From Castellaniella defragrans (lineage in GTDB: Bacteria; Pseudomonadota; Gammaproteobacteria; Burkholderiales; Burkholderiaceae_B): a stretch of DNA of 64,000 bases. A model generated the notes under the pieces. That model had not been told where the DNA came from. It made no database searches and saw only the letters and a list, made by a program, of their open reading frames with translations. Location of the stretch: NCBI RefSeq assembly GCF_014203015.1, contig NZ_JACHIB010000009.1, positions 1-64,000 on the forward strand, given 5' to 3'. Below are positions 29,134 through 39,893 of this stretch, piece by piece. Within the stretch, counting starts at the first letter, position 1, and every line of letters begins with the position of its first letter. The position numbers were made by a program, and so were the translations under genes.

Positions 29134-29604
29134 TCACGAACGATGATGGCGCAGCAGCCGGCCGATGGCGTCGGCCAGCGGGCCCGGCGCTACCCGGCGC
29201 CCCAGGTCCTCGAAGGATCGCAGGGCGCCTTCCCCCAGGGGCTCGGCTTCCCGGTGGGGCTTTTCCGTCCAGGTGCGGCCCATGGCGGCGTCGATCCGGA
29301 CGACAATCCGTTCCACGGGCCAGCCGGCGTCCCGCAGGCGGGCGGCGGCGGCCTCGGTCGACTGGCGCAGCCGGGCGGCATGCGCGGGTCCGGGAACCAT
29401 CACGGTGATTTGCGGTCCATCGATGCGGGCCACCCGGATCCGGCGCGCCAGGGCGGCCGGCAGCGTGCCGGCCAGCACGGCCTGGATGGCCAGCAGCTCG
29501 CGCGCCGTGCGCATCAGCTGCGCGCCCTGGGGGTGGCGGTCCAGCCATTCCAGGGCCGGAGTGCCGGAGGATCGCTGCCGCCGCGGCGGCGTCGCCATGG
29601 ACAT
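29134..29604 (-). CDS. DUF721/DciA-like protein
   Basis: 156 aa from ATG 29604 (a second ATG at 29598 is possible). The central part (about 25-95) resembles DUF721, the family of DciA, the replicative helicase loader of many bacteria. The region around ALEWLDRHPQGAQLMRTARELLAIQ and RVARIDGPQITVMVPGPAHAARLRQ is the typical form. The Arg-rich start and Arg/His-rich end could contact DNA. A DUF721 gene between lpxC and secA recurs in Burkholderiales. The ATG is only 12 nt from the divergent GTG of the M23 gene, so its promoter must lie inside that gene. No clear ribosome binding site is visible. Confidence 0.75.
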   Translation of the reverse strand: MSMATPPRRQRSSGTPALEWLDRHPQGAQLMRTARELLAIQAVLAGTLPAALARRIRVARIDGPQITVMVPGPAHAARLRQSTEAAAARLRDAGWPVERIVVRIDAAMGRTWTEKPHREAEPLGEGALRSFEDLGRRVAPGPLADAIGRLLRHHRS

Positions 29605-29616
29605 GAGGAATTTCGA

Positions 29617-30792
29617 GTGACGAGAGTGACGAGATCGAAACACAGCGCTCGTGCAGCGCTCTGGCTGCATTCTAACGCGCGCCTCCTGCGCAGTCTGGGC
29701 GGAGTCTGCGCCCTGGCGCTGGCCGCCTGGGGCGGGGCCCAGTGGCAGGCCTGGCGCACGCCCGCCATGGATCCCGGCCAGCGCGAGGCGATCGACTTGC
29801 GCCTGCGCCAGGATTCGGCGGCGCTGCAGGGCAGCATCGCCGGCCTGGCGGGCAAGCTGGGCGAGCTGCAGGGCCGCGTGCTGGCCATGGAGTCCGTGCG
29901 CGCCCGCGTGGCCCAGGCGGCCGGCCTGAGCTACACGGCGCCGGAACTCGACCCGGGTGTGGGCGCCGTCCGGGAGGCCTCCGCTTCCGGCGGCGCCCCG
30001 GCCCCGGCCCCTGTCTCTGCGTCTGTCGGCGGCGGTGTCGGCGCCTCCGTCCGTGCCGATGTCGGTGCCGCTGCCTCCGCCGGCGTCGCCCCCGCCGGCC
30101 GGCTGGCCGGCCTGGCGCAGGACGAGGGCGGCGACGCCCCGGTGATGGATGACATTCCCGGCCAGTCGCTGCCGGCCACCGGCGTCGGCGCCGCGGAACT
30201 GCTGGGCCGGCACATCGACGCGCTGGGCCGGCGCCTGGAGACCCAGGAGGACGCCTACGCCCTGGTGGACGCGGCCCTGTCGCGCCAGGCGGGCTTCCAG
30301 GCCAGCCTGCCCACGCTCTCGCCGGTCGATTATCCGGCGCTCAGCTCGTCCTTCGGCTGGCGCCGCAATCCGGTCAGCGGCCGCCACACCATGCACGAGG
30401 GCCTGGATTTCGTCGCCCCGCGCGGCGCGCCGATCCGGGCGGCGTCCGGCGGGCTGGTGACGCGGGCGGGCACCTGGCACGGCTACGGCCGGATGGTGGA
30501 GATCGACCACGGCAACGGCCTGCGCACCCGCTACGCCCATGCCTCCAGCGTGCTGGTGAAGGCGGGCGACATCGTCCGCCAGGGCCAGCTGATCGCGCGG
30601 GTGGGCAGCACCGGCCGGTCCACCGGCTCGCACCTGCACTTCGAGGTGCGGATGGCGGACTACCCCCTGGACCCGACCCTGTTCATCCAGGACGATGCCC
30701 GTACGCGCCTGGCGCTGGCTGCGGATCGGGTGGCGCAGGCAGAGCCCGCCGCGGCGTCCGCCGCCGATGCGGGGGCTTCCGCCCTGCGTTAA
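29617..30792 (+). CDS. Membrane-anchored M23 (LytM) peptidase
   Basis: 391 aa; probably a peptidoglycan DD-endopeptidase or divisome-associated LytM factor. An N-terminal membrane segment (about 28-47, LGGVCALALAAWGG) is followed by a coiled coil (about 55-105), a low-complexity Ala/Gly/Val/Pro linker (about 120-165), and a C-terminal M23 domain (about 240-360). Zinc ligands are intact: HEGLDF (H and D) and HLHFEV, so it should be catalytic, unlike EnvC-type regulators. The GTG at 29617 has GAGG eight nt upstream and is needed to include the membrane anchor; the first in-frame ATG lies after it. secA follows 93 nt downstream. Confidence 0.87.
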   Translation: MTRVTRSKHSARAALWLHSNARLLRSLGGVCALALAAWGGAQWQAWRTPAMDPGQREAIDLRLRQDSAALQGSIAGLAGKLGELQGRVLAMESVRARVAQAAGLSYTAPELDPGVGAVREASASGGAPAPAPVSASVGGGVGASVRADVGAAASAGVAPAGRLAGLAQDEGGDAPVMDDIPGQSLPATGVGAAELLGRHIDALGRRLETQEDAYALVDAALSRQAGFQASLPTLSPVDYPALSSSFGWRRNPVSGRHTMHEGLDFVAPRGAPIRAASGGLVTRAGTWHGYGRMVEIDHGNGLRTRYAHASSVLVKAGDIVRQGQLIARVGSTGRSTGSHLHFEVRMADYPLDPTLFIQDDARTRLALAADRVAQAEPAAASAADAGASALR

Positions 30793-30885
30793 ACTGCAGC
30801 GTTTACCTGCGGTCACCATTCGGCGGCCGCGCCTCACAATCTTCCGGCGTCCGATCACCCTTCGGGCCCGCAGCGACGACACGAT

Positions 30886-33645
<2,760 letters not shown>

Positions 33646-33686
33646 GCCGCCAGGGGCGGTTGAGATCCGTCTTCCTGGGGCGTGTG

Positions 33687-33720
33687 AAAAGGCCGGGCAT
33701 CGCGTCCCGGCCTTTTTCTT
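33687..33720. terminator. Bidirectional terminator between secA and mgtE
   Basis: AAAAGGCCGGG pairs with CCCGGCCTTTTT around a CATCGCGT loop. The A-run and T-run at its edges let it work in both directions for the convergent secA and mgtE. Confidence 0.88.
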
Positions 33721-33739
33721 CCGAGCCGGTGCGACGCAA

Positions 33740-35227
33740 CTACAGCAAAAACAGCGTCGCCAGCCCCAGGAACAGGAAGAAGCCCAGCGAATCCGTGGCG
33801 AAGGTCAGCAGCACCGACGAGCCCACGGCGGGGTCCTTGCCGAAGCGGTCGCGCAGCAGCGGGATCAGCACCCCCAGCGCCGCGCCGATCAGCATGTTGC
33901 CGACCATGGCCGCCATCATCACGCCGGCCACCGCGTAGGAACCCGAGATCATCCAGGCGAAGGTCGCCGCCACCAGGCTGCCGCAGGCGCCGACCAGGAA
34001 GGTCACCTGCAGCTCGCGCTTGACCAGCTGGGTGATGTTGGCGCCGGTGACGCGGCCCGTGGCCATGGCGCGGATGATCATGGTCATGGTCTGGTTGCCG
34101 GAATTGCCGCCGATCCCGGCCACGATGGACATCAGGAAGGCCAGGATCACGATGTGGCTGACCGTGTCCTCGAAGCGGGAGGCCACGAAGGACGCGATCG
34201 AGGCCGTGCACAGGTTCACCAGCAGCCAGGGCGCGCGGTTGCGCAGGGCGGCCAGGACGGGCGCGAAGATGTCCTCTTCCTGCAGGCCGGCGCGCGACAG
34301 CTCCTGCTCGTGGGAGTCTTCCTGCAGCACGTCCACCACCTCGTCGATGGTGACGCGGCCGATCAGGCGGCCCTGCTCGTCCACCACCGGGGCCGACACC
34401 AGGTCGTAGCGCTCGAAGGCATTGGCGGCGTCGATGTCGGGGTCCATCGGGTTCAGGCTGAGGACGTCGGGCTCCATCACCGCGCTGACCAGGGTGTCGG
34501 GTTCGCTCAGCAGCAGGCGCGACAGCGAGAGGGTGCCGCGCAGCTGGTCGGCGCGGTCCACCACGAAGATCTGGTCGGTGTGGTCGGGCAGTTCGTGCAG
34601 CCGGCGCAGGTAGCGCAGCACGACTTCCAGGGTCACGTCCTCGCGCACCCGCACCATGTCGAAGTCCATGATGGCGCCGACGGTGTCCTCCGGGTAGCCC
34701 ATGGCGGCGATCAGCTGCGCGCGCTCGGCATCGGTCAGGCCTTTCTGGACCTCGGCGATGACGTCGGGCGGCAGGTCGGGGGCGAGATCGGCGATCTCGT
34801 CGGCGTCCATGGCGCCCGTGGCCGCGATCAGGTCCTCGTGGTCCATGGACTCGATCAGCGATTCGCGGACCCAGTCCTCGACTTCCAGGAGCACGTCGGC
34901 GTCGTGTTCCTGGCTGACCAGCTGCCAGACCGCCTGGCGCTGCTGCACCGGCAGGGATTCCAGGATGAAGGCGATGTCGGCCGGATGCAGCGCATTGACG
35001 ATCTGGCGGATCTCGTCCTCGTGCTGGCGCTGCAGCATGCCTTCGAGCAGGTTCGAGCCGTCCTCGTCCTCGTCTTCGTGCTGGCGCTGGGCGAGCGCGT
35101 CCACGACCTCCTGGCGCTTCAGGATGGCCTGCAGTTCCTGCAGCGCCAGCTGGGCGTCTTCCGGGTCCAGGCGGCGCGGAATGACGACCGGGATGGCGGT
35201 CTCGTCGGCAACGGGCTGATCGGCCAT
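33740..35227 (-). CDS. mgtE: Magnesium transporter MgtE
   Basis: Mg2+ channel of the inner membrane, 495 aa, somewhat longer than the usual 450. The order is an acidic N-terminal stretch (about 45-60, rich in Asp/Glu), the MgtE N superhelix (about 60-180), two CBS domains (about 180-305), and five membrane helices (about 325-495). GIGGNSGNQTMTMIIR is the signature of the pore-forming part. CBS and N domains sense Mg2+ and close the pore. GAGGAG lies about ten nt before the ATG; the thioesterase gene ends 13 nt upstream, so the two probably share a transcript. Confidence 0.93.
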   Translation of the reverse strand: MADQPVADETAIPVVIPRRLDPEDAQLALQELQAILKRQEVVDALAQRQHEDEDEDGSNLLEGMLQRQHEDEIRQIVNALHPADIAFILESLPVQQRQAVWQLVSQEHDADVLLEVEDWVRESLIESMDHEDLIAATGAMDADEIADLAPDLPPDVIAEVQKGLTDAERAQLIAAMGYPEDTVGAIMDFDMVRVREDVTLEVVLRYLRRLHELPDHTDQIFVVDRADQLRGTLSLSRLLLSEPDTLVSAVMEPDVLSLNPMDPDIDAANAFERYDLVSAPVVDEQGRLIGRVTIDEVVDVLQEDSHEQELSRAGLQEEDIFAPVLAALRNRAPWLLVNLCTASIASFVASRFEDTVSHIVILAFLMSIVAGIGGNSGNQTMTMIIRAMATGRVTGANITQLVKRELQVTFLVGACGSLVAATFAWMISGSYAVAGVMMAAMVGNMLIGAALGVLIPLLRDRFGKDPAVGSSVLLTFATDSLGFFLFLGLATLFLL

Positions 35228-35240
35228 CGATGCGCGCTCC

Positions 35241-35633
35241 TCAGATCGGGGGCAGGGGCCGGCTGTGGCGTTCCTCGTCGGTGGCGACGTAGGTCAGGGT
35301 GGCTTCGGTGACCTTGACGACTTCGGCCTCCAGGCGCTGGCGCTCGGCGTAGACTTCGACCGAGACCGTGATGGAGGTCCGGCCGGTGCGGATGATTTCC
35401 GCGTAGAAGCTGAGCAGGTCGCCCACGAAGACGGGCTGCTTGAAGGTGAAGGCGTTGACGGCCACGGTGGCGACCCGCCCGCCCGCGCGCCGCGTGGCGG
35501 GGATCGAGCCGGCGATGTCCACCTGGGACATGATCCAGCCCCCGAACACGTCGCCATGGATGTTGGCGTCGGCCGGCTGGGGCATGACGCGCAGGGTGAC
35601 CGGGCGATCGGAGGAGGGCAGGGCAGTGGTCAT
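35241..35633 (-). CDS. Hotdog acyl-CoA thioesterase (YciA-like)
   Basis: A 130-residue single hotdog-fold protein that should hydrolyse acyl-CoA to free acid and CoA. The motif MPQPADANIHGDVFGGWIMSQVDIA (the Asn-x-x-Gly-Asp-x-x-Gly-Gly pattern) is the YciA/BACH family active site. The start is ATG 35633 (MTTALPSSD), with GAGG upstream; a longer reading from 35693 adds 20 residues with no similarity. It precedes mgtE by 13 nt. Substrate chain length cannot be told. Confidence 0.87.
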   Translation of the reverse strand: MTTALPSSDRPVTLRVMPQPADANIHGDVFGGWIMSQVDIAGSIPATRRAGGRVATVAVNAFTFKQPVFVGDLLSFYAEIIRTGRTSITVSVEVYAERQRLEAEVVKVTEATLTYVATDEERHSRPLPPI

Positions 35634-35756
35634 GGCGGCCTCGGGATGGATGCCGGGCGCCGCGTCCGGATCGGAGGGCGCGCGTGTCGGCAAAGCGCGT
35701 ATTTTAACTGTTTGTCCGGGTCGGTTTCCTGACGGCCGCGGGCCGGGGCCGCGCGC

Positions 35757-36950
35757 TCAGCCGGCCAGGAACCGGTGCGCCAGCAGCACCCAGTAGGCGG
35801 CGCCCAGCGGGATGATGGCGTCGTTGAAATCGTAGCTGCCGTTGTGCAGGGTGCAGGGCCCCAGGCCGTGGCCCGGCGTGCGGTGGTCGCCCATGCCGTT
35901 GCCGATCCAGACGTAGCATCCGGGGCGGGCCTGCAGCATGAAGGCGAAGTCCTCCGCCCCCATCGAGGGCCGCACCTGGGGATCGACCTGGTCGGCGCCG
36001 ACCAGGTCGGCCAGCACCTGGGCGCAGAGGGCGGCCTGTTCGGGGTGGTTGACGGTGGCCGGGTATTCGCGCTGGAAGCGGAAGTCCGCCTCGCAGCGCA
36101 GCGCCTGGGCGAGCGGCCCGGTCAGCTCGCGCATGCGGGTTTCGATCAGGTCCAGCGCGCCGTGCGTCAGCGTGCGCACCGTGCCGCGCATCACGGCCTG
36201 GTCGGGGATGACGTTGTCGGCCGAGCCGGCGTGGATCTGGGTCACGCTGATGACGCCCGATTCCAGCGGGTCCAGGTCGCGGGTCAGGATGGTCTGGAAG
36301 GCCAGGGTGAGCTGGGCGGCCGCGACCACCGGGTCCACGCCCAGATGGGGCATGGCGCCGTGGGCGCCGCGGCCGCGCAGCGTGATCTCGAAGGTGCTGC
36401 TGGAGGCCATGATGGGGCCGTCGGTCAGGCCGAACGAGCCGGCGGGCAGGCCGGGCCAGTTGTGCATGCCGAACACCGCGTCCATGGGGAATTGATCGAA
36501 CAGGCCGTCCTCGATCATGCGGCGCGCGCCGCCCCCGCCTTCCTCGGCGGGCTGGAAGATCACGTGCACCGTGCCGTCGAAGTCGCGCTGCCCGGCCAGG
36601 TAGCGGGCGGCGGCCAGCAGCATGGTGGTGTGGCCGTCGTGGCCGCAGGCGTGCATCGTCCCCGGGTTGCGGCTGGCATGCGGAAAGGTGTTGGCCTCGG
36701 GCATGGGCAGGGCGTCCATGTCGGCCCGCAGGCCAATGGAGCGGCCCGGCCCGCGCCCGGCGATGCGGCCGACCACGCCGGTCTCGCCCAGGCCGCGATG
36801 GACCTCGATGCCCCAGGATTCCAGCAGGCGCGCCACCGTGTCGGCCGTGCGTACTTCCTGGAAGGCGAGTTCGGGCCAGGCGTGGATGGCGCGGCGGATG
36901 TCGGTCAGGTCGGGCAGCCAGCCGCCCAGCGTGTCGAGGATCTCTTTCAT
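35757..36950 (-). CDS. M20D family amidohydrolase (hippurate hydrolase-like)
   Basis: Cytoplasmic metal-dependent amidase or aminoacylase, 397 aa. Metal ligands are in MHACGHDGHTTMLL, FQPAEEGGGGA and near the C-terminus (GCYVWIGNG to HNGSYDFND). The dimerisation lid contains RGRGAHGAMPHLGVDPV. Relatives cleave N-acyl amino acids, hippurate or N-acetyl-diaminopimelate; which applies here is open. AAGGGGG precedes the ATG. It lies 13 nt after the inositol phosphatase-like gene, so the two form an operon. Confidence 0.88.
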   Translation of the reverse strand: MKEILDTLGGWLPDLTDIRRAIHAWPELAFQEVRTADTVARLLESWGIEVHRGLGETGVVGRIAGRGPGRSIGLRADMDALPMPEANTFPHASRNPGTMHACGHDGHTTMLLAAARYLAGQRDFDGTVHVIFQPAEEGGGGARRMIEDGLFDQFPMDAVFGMHNWPGLPAGSFGLTDGPIMASSSTFEITLRGRGAHGAMPHLGVDPVVAAAQLTLAFQTILTRDLDPLESGVISVTQIHAGSADNVIPDQAVMRGTVRTLTHGALDLIETRMRELTGPLAQALRCEADFRFQREYPATVNHPEQAALCAQVLADLVGADQVDPQVRPSMGAEDFAFMLQARPGCYVWIGNGMGDHRTPGHGLGPCTLHNGSYDFNDAIIPLGAAYWVLLAHRFLAG

Positions 36951-36963
36951 GATGCCCCCTTTG

Positions 36964-37815
36964 TCATGGCGCCCCCTTTGCGCGCCGATTGATCAGGCCA
37001 TCCAGCGCGGCGGCGATGTGCGGGTTGGCGGCGTAGACGTAGCCGCTCTCGGGCCAGGGCTCCTGGTGGCGGATGTCCTCGCAGACGCCGCCCGCCGCGC
37101 GCACCAGCGCCGTGCCGGCGGCCACGTCCCAGGGCGCCAGGCCCATTTCCCAGTAGCCATCGTAGCGCCCGCAGGCCGTCCAGGCCAGGTCCAGGGCGGC
37201 CGAGCCCTGGCGGCGGATGCCCCGCGTGGCGTGCATCGCGTCGCGCAGCGTCGGCATGTAGAGGGATTCAAAGGAGAAGTCGCGGAAGGGGAAGCCCGTG
37301 GCCAGCACCGACTGGTCCAGCGTCGGCGTGGGGGAGCACTGGATGCGGCGGCCGTTGAGCCAGGCGCCCAGGCCGTGCAGCGCGGAGAACAGTTCTTCCC
37401 GGTTCGGGTCGTAGACCACGCCGATCAGCGGCGTGTCCTGGGGCAGCGGGGTGCGGCCGTCCAGGCGGCAGCCGGCGTGGCCGATCAGGCCGATGGAGAC
37501 GGCGTAATGGGGAATGCCGCTGATGAAGTTGGTGGTGCCGTCCAGCGGGTCGATGCACCAGGTGGCCTGTGCGCCCGGCTCGCCGCCGGATTCCTCGGCG
37601 ACGATGCCGATGCCGGGGGTGCGGGCGCGCAGGATGTCGATGATGGCCCGTTCGGCTTCGCGGTCGGCCTGGGACACCAGGTCGTTGCGCATCTTGTGGT
37701 CGACCACGAGATCCGCGCGGTGCAGGGCGTGGGTTTGTAGAATGGCGGCTGCGGCATGCGCCGCCGTGACGGCGGCATCCAGGCAGTCTGCCGACAGGAA
37801 GTGCGAACTGGACAT
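36964..37815 (-). CDS. suhB: Inositol monophosphatase family protein (SuhB-like)
   Basis: Mg2+-dependent phosphatase, 283 aa. Family motifs: EESGGE (metal-binding Glu), the WCIDPLDGTTNFISGIP block with DPLDGT, and the C-terminal WDVAAGTALVRAAGG. E. coli SuhB dephosphorylates inositol-1-phosphate and also takes part in rRNA antitermination; whether that extra role applies is unknown. I chose ATG 37815 because longer readings run towards the divergent mnmC start. A candidate promoter lies about 65 nt upstream. Confidence 0.9.
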   Translation of the reverse strand: MSSSHFLSADCLDAAVTAAHAAAAILQTHALHRADLVVDHKMRNDLVSQADREAERAIIDILRARTPGIGIVAEESGGEPGAQATWCIDPLDGTTNFISGIPHYAVSIGLIGHAGCRLDGRTPLPQDTPLIGVVYDPNREELFSALHGLGAWLNGRRIQCSPTPTLDQSVLATGFPFRDFSFESLYMPTLRDAMHATRGIRRQGSAALDLAWTACGRYDGYWEMGLAPWDVAAGTALVRAAGGVCEDIRHQEPWPESGYVYAANPHIAAALDGLINRRAKGAP

Positions 37816-37878
37816 GAAGCGCTGATTCCCGTGATGCGTCCGCAGGCCGCCAGCCGGCCCGCGTGGCGTGTTCATCCC

Positions 37879-37907
37879 ATTGTACGTGACCACCGGACGA
37901 GTGTCCC
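37879..37907 (-). promoter_or_regulatory. Candidate promoter for the suhB-like operon
   Basis: On the minus strand GGGACA and TACAAT are exactly 17 bp apart. The site lies in the suhB/mnmC divergent gap, directly next to the mnmC ATG (37911), so the two promoters must be close or overlapping. Confidence 0.5.
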
Positions 37908-37910
37908 CGC

Positions 37911-39770
37911 ATGTCGGACAAGCATGAAATTTTGAAGCCTGCCTCATGGCGGGAGGACGAGCAGGGCGTGCCGCGCAGCCTGGAATACGGCGACGTCTAC
38001 CACGGCGCCGCCGGGGCGCTGCCGCAGGCGCGCCACGTCTTCCTGGCGGGCAACGGCCTGCCCGGGCGCTGGCGCGGGCGGGCGGCGTTCACGATCGCCG
38101 AGACCGGCTTCGGCCTGGGGCACAATTTCCTGGCCGCCTGGCGGGCCTGGCTGGACGATCCCGCGCGCAGCGGCCGGCTGCATTACCTGGCGTTCGAGGC
38201 GCATCCCTTCGCCGCGGAAGACCTGCTGCGGGCCTGGCGCCGGCTGCCCGACGAATGCCGGCCGCTGGCCCATGAGCTGGCCGGGCGCTGGCCCGCCCTG
38301 CTGCCGGGCGTCCACCGGCTGGAACTGCAGGACGGGCGGGTCGTCCTGACCCTGATGTTCGGCGACATCCGCCGCCTGGCGCGCCAGGCGCAGGCGCGCG
38401 TCGACGCCTTCTTCCTGGACGGCTTCGCGCCGCGGGTCAATCCCGACATGTGGTCGCCCGCCGTCTTCGGCCAGCTGCGGCGCCTGGCGGTGGCCGGGGC
38501 CACGGCCGCCACCTGGTGCGCGGCCGGCCAGGTGCGGCGCGACCTGCGCGACGCCGGCTTCCTGGTCGAGAAGGCACCCGGCCTCGCCGGCAAGCGCGAG
38601 ATGACGGTGGCCGTCCTGCGCCCCGGCCTGGGCGCCGCGCCGCCCGAGCCGGACCGCCGCCGCGTGGCGGTGGTGGGCGGCGGCCTGGCGGGCGCCGGAG
38701 TGGCGCAGGCCCTGGCCGCGCGCGGCCACGAGGTCGAGGTCTGGGATCCCCTGTGCGCCCTGGACGTCGATCCGGCCCTGCGCCGCCGGGGCGCCGCCGC
38801 CCTGGTGCCCGCCCTCAGTCCGGACGACGACACGCGCTCGCGCCTGAGCCGCGCCGGCCTGGCGCGGGCGCGCGCCCGCTGGCTGGACCTGGACGGCCCG
38901 GCCCGGCCGCAGGCCTGCGGCGCGCTGGTCTGCGCGCAGTCGGAGGCGCAGGCGGATCTGCAGCGCCGGGCGCTGGCGCGGCTGGGCTTCCCGGCGGACT
39001 GGGTGCGCTGGCTCGATCCGGCGCAGGCGGGGCTGCGGGCCGGGGTCGGCGTGCCCTGGGGCGGCCTCTGGTTCGCCGAGGCCTTGCGCGCATGCCCGGG
39101 CGAGCTGATCGCCGCGCTGCTGAGCCTGCCGGGCGTGACGCGCCGGGCCTGCGCCGTCGGCGCGCTGGCCGCGGCGCCCGGCGGCGGCTGGTCTTTGCGG
39201 GACGCCGAGGGGCGGGAACTGGGGCGCGCGGACCATCTCGTGCTGGCCAACGCCCTGCATGCGCCGGCGCTGCTGGCCGGCGTGGTCCCGGTCGAGCCCC
39301 TGGCCGTGCTGTCGCGGCTCGCGCCCCTCGCCGGCCAGGTGAGCCTGTATCCGGCGGGGGATGCCGCGGTGCCGCGCTGCGTCCTGTCGGGGCGCGGCTA
39401 CTGCCTGCCGCCCCGCGACGGCTGGGGCGTGGCCGGCAGCACCTACCGGCCCGATGCGTCCGAGGCGGTCGCGGACGAAGCCGGCCACCAGGACATCCTG
39501 GCGCGCGTGCGGGACTGGGTCGATGCGCGCGACATCCCCTGGCTGGGACGCGGCGCGGCCGTGGGATGGGCCGGCTGGCGGGCCGCCACGCGCGACCATC
39601 TGCCCGTGATTGGCCCGGTGCCGGATCGGCCGGGCCTGTGGCTTGCCTGCGCCTACGGATCGCGCGGCCTGAGCTGGTCCGCCCTGGCGGGCGACCTGAT
39701 CGGCGCATGGATGGACGGCGAGCCCGTGCCCGCCGAGCGCGAACTGGTCCGGCGCATCGCCCCGCGCTGA
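37911..39770 (+). CDS. mnmC: Bifunctional tRNA mnm5s2U biosynthesis protein MnmC
   Basis: Completes mnm5s2U at the wobble base of certain tRNAs. The N-terminal part (about 1-235) is the SAM-dependent methyltransferase (MnmD), with FTIAETGFGLGHNFLAAW and FFLDGFAPRVNPDMWSP. The C-terminal part (about 250-615) is the FAD oxidoreductase removing the carboxymethyl group, with VAVVGGGLAGAGVAQAL near 253. 619 aa, somewhat shorter than E. coli MnmC (668). tRNA-Lys(TTT), a known substrate class, is encoded about 3.3 kb downstream. Confidence 0.93.
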   Translation: MSDKHEILKPASWREDEQGVPRSLEYGDVYHGAAGALPQARHVFLAGNGLPGRWRGRAAFTIAETGFGLGHNFLAAWRAWLDDPARSGRLHYLAFEAHPFAAEDLLRAWRRLPDECRPLAHELAGRWPALLPGVHRLELQDGRVVLTLMFGDIRRLARQAQARVDAFFLDGFAPRVNPDMWSPAVFGQLRRLAVAGATAATWCAAGQVRRDLRDAGFLVEKAPGLAGKREMTVAVLRPGLGAAPPEPDRRRVAVVGGGLAGAGVAQALAARGHEVEVWDPLCALDVDPALRRRGAAALVPALSPDDDTRSRLSRAGLARARARWLDLDGPARPQACGALVCAQSEAQADLQRRALARLGFPADWVRWLDPAQAGLRAGVGVPWGGLWFAEALRACPGELIAALLSLPGVTRRACAVGALAAAPGGGWSLRDAEGRELGRADHLVLANALHAPALLAGVVPVEPLAVLSRLAPLAGQVSLYPAGDAAVPRCVLSGRGYCLPPRDGWGVAGSTYRPDASEAVADEAGHQDILARVRDWVDARDIPWLGRGAAVGWAGWRAATRDHLPVIGPVPDRPGLWLACAYGSRGLSWSALAGDLIGAWMDGEPVPAERELVRRIAPR

Positions 39771-39893
39771 TCCCGCGCCGGCCGCGGATGGATCGCCGGG
39801 CATGCGCCGGCATTTTATTTTATGGCGCAAATCCGTCAGAATAACGTCTTTTATATAAGACTCATGCGGGTAGAGTGCCCAGAGGATCACGCT

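Noticed and set aside
35634-35693. Longer start for the thioesterase
   Set aside because: The 20 extra residues have no family similarity and the internal ATG has a good ribosome binding site and begins just before the conserved domain.
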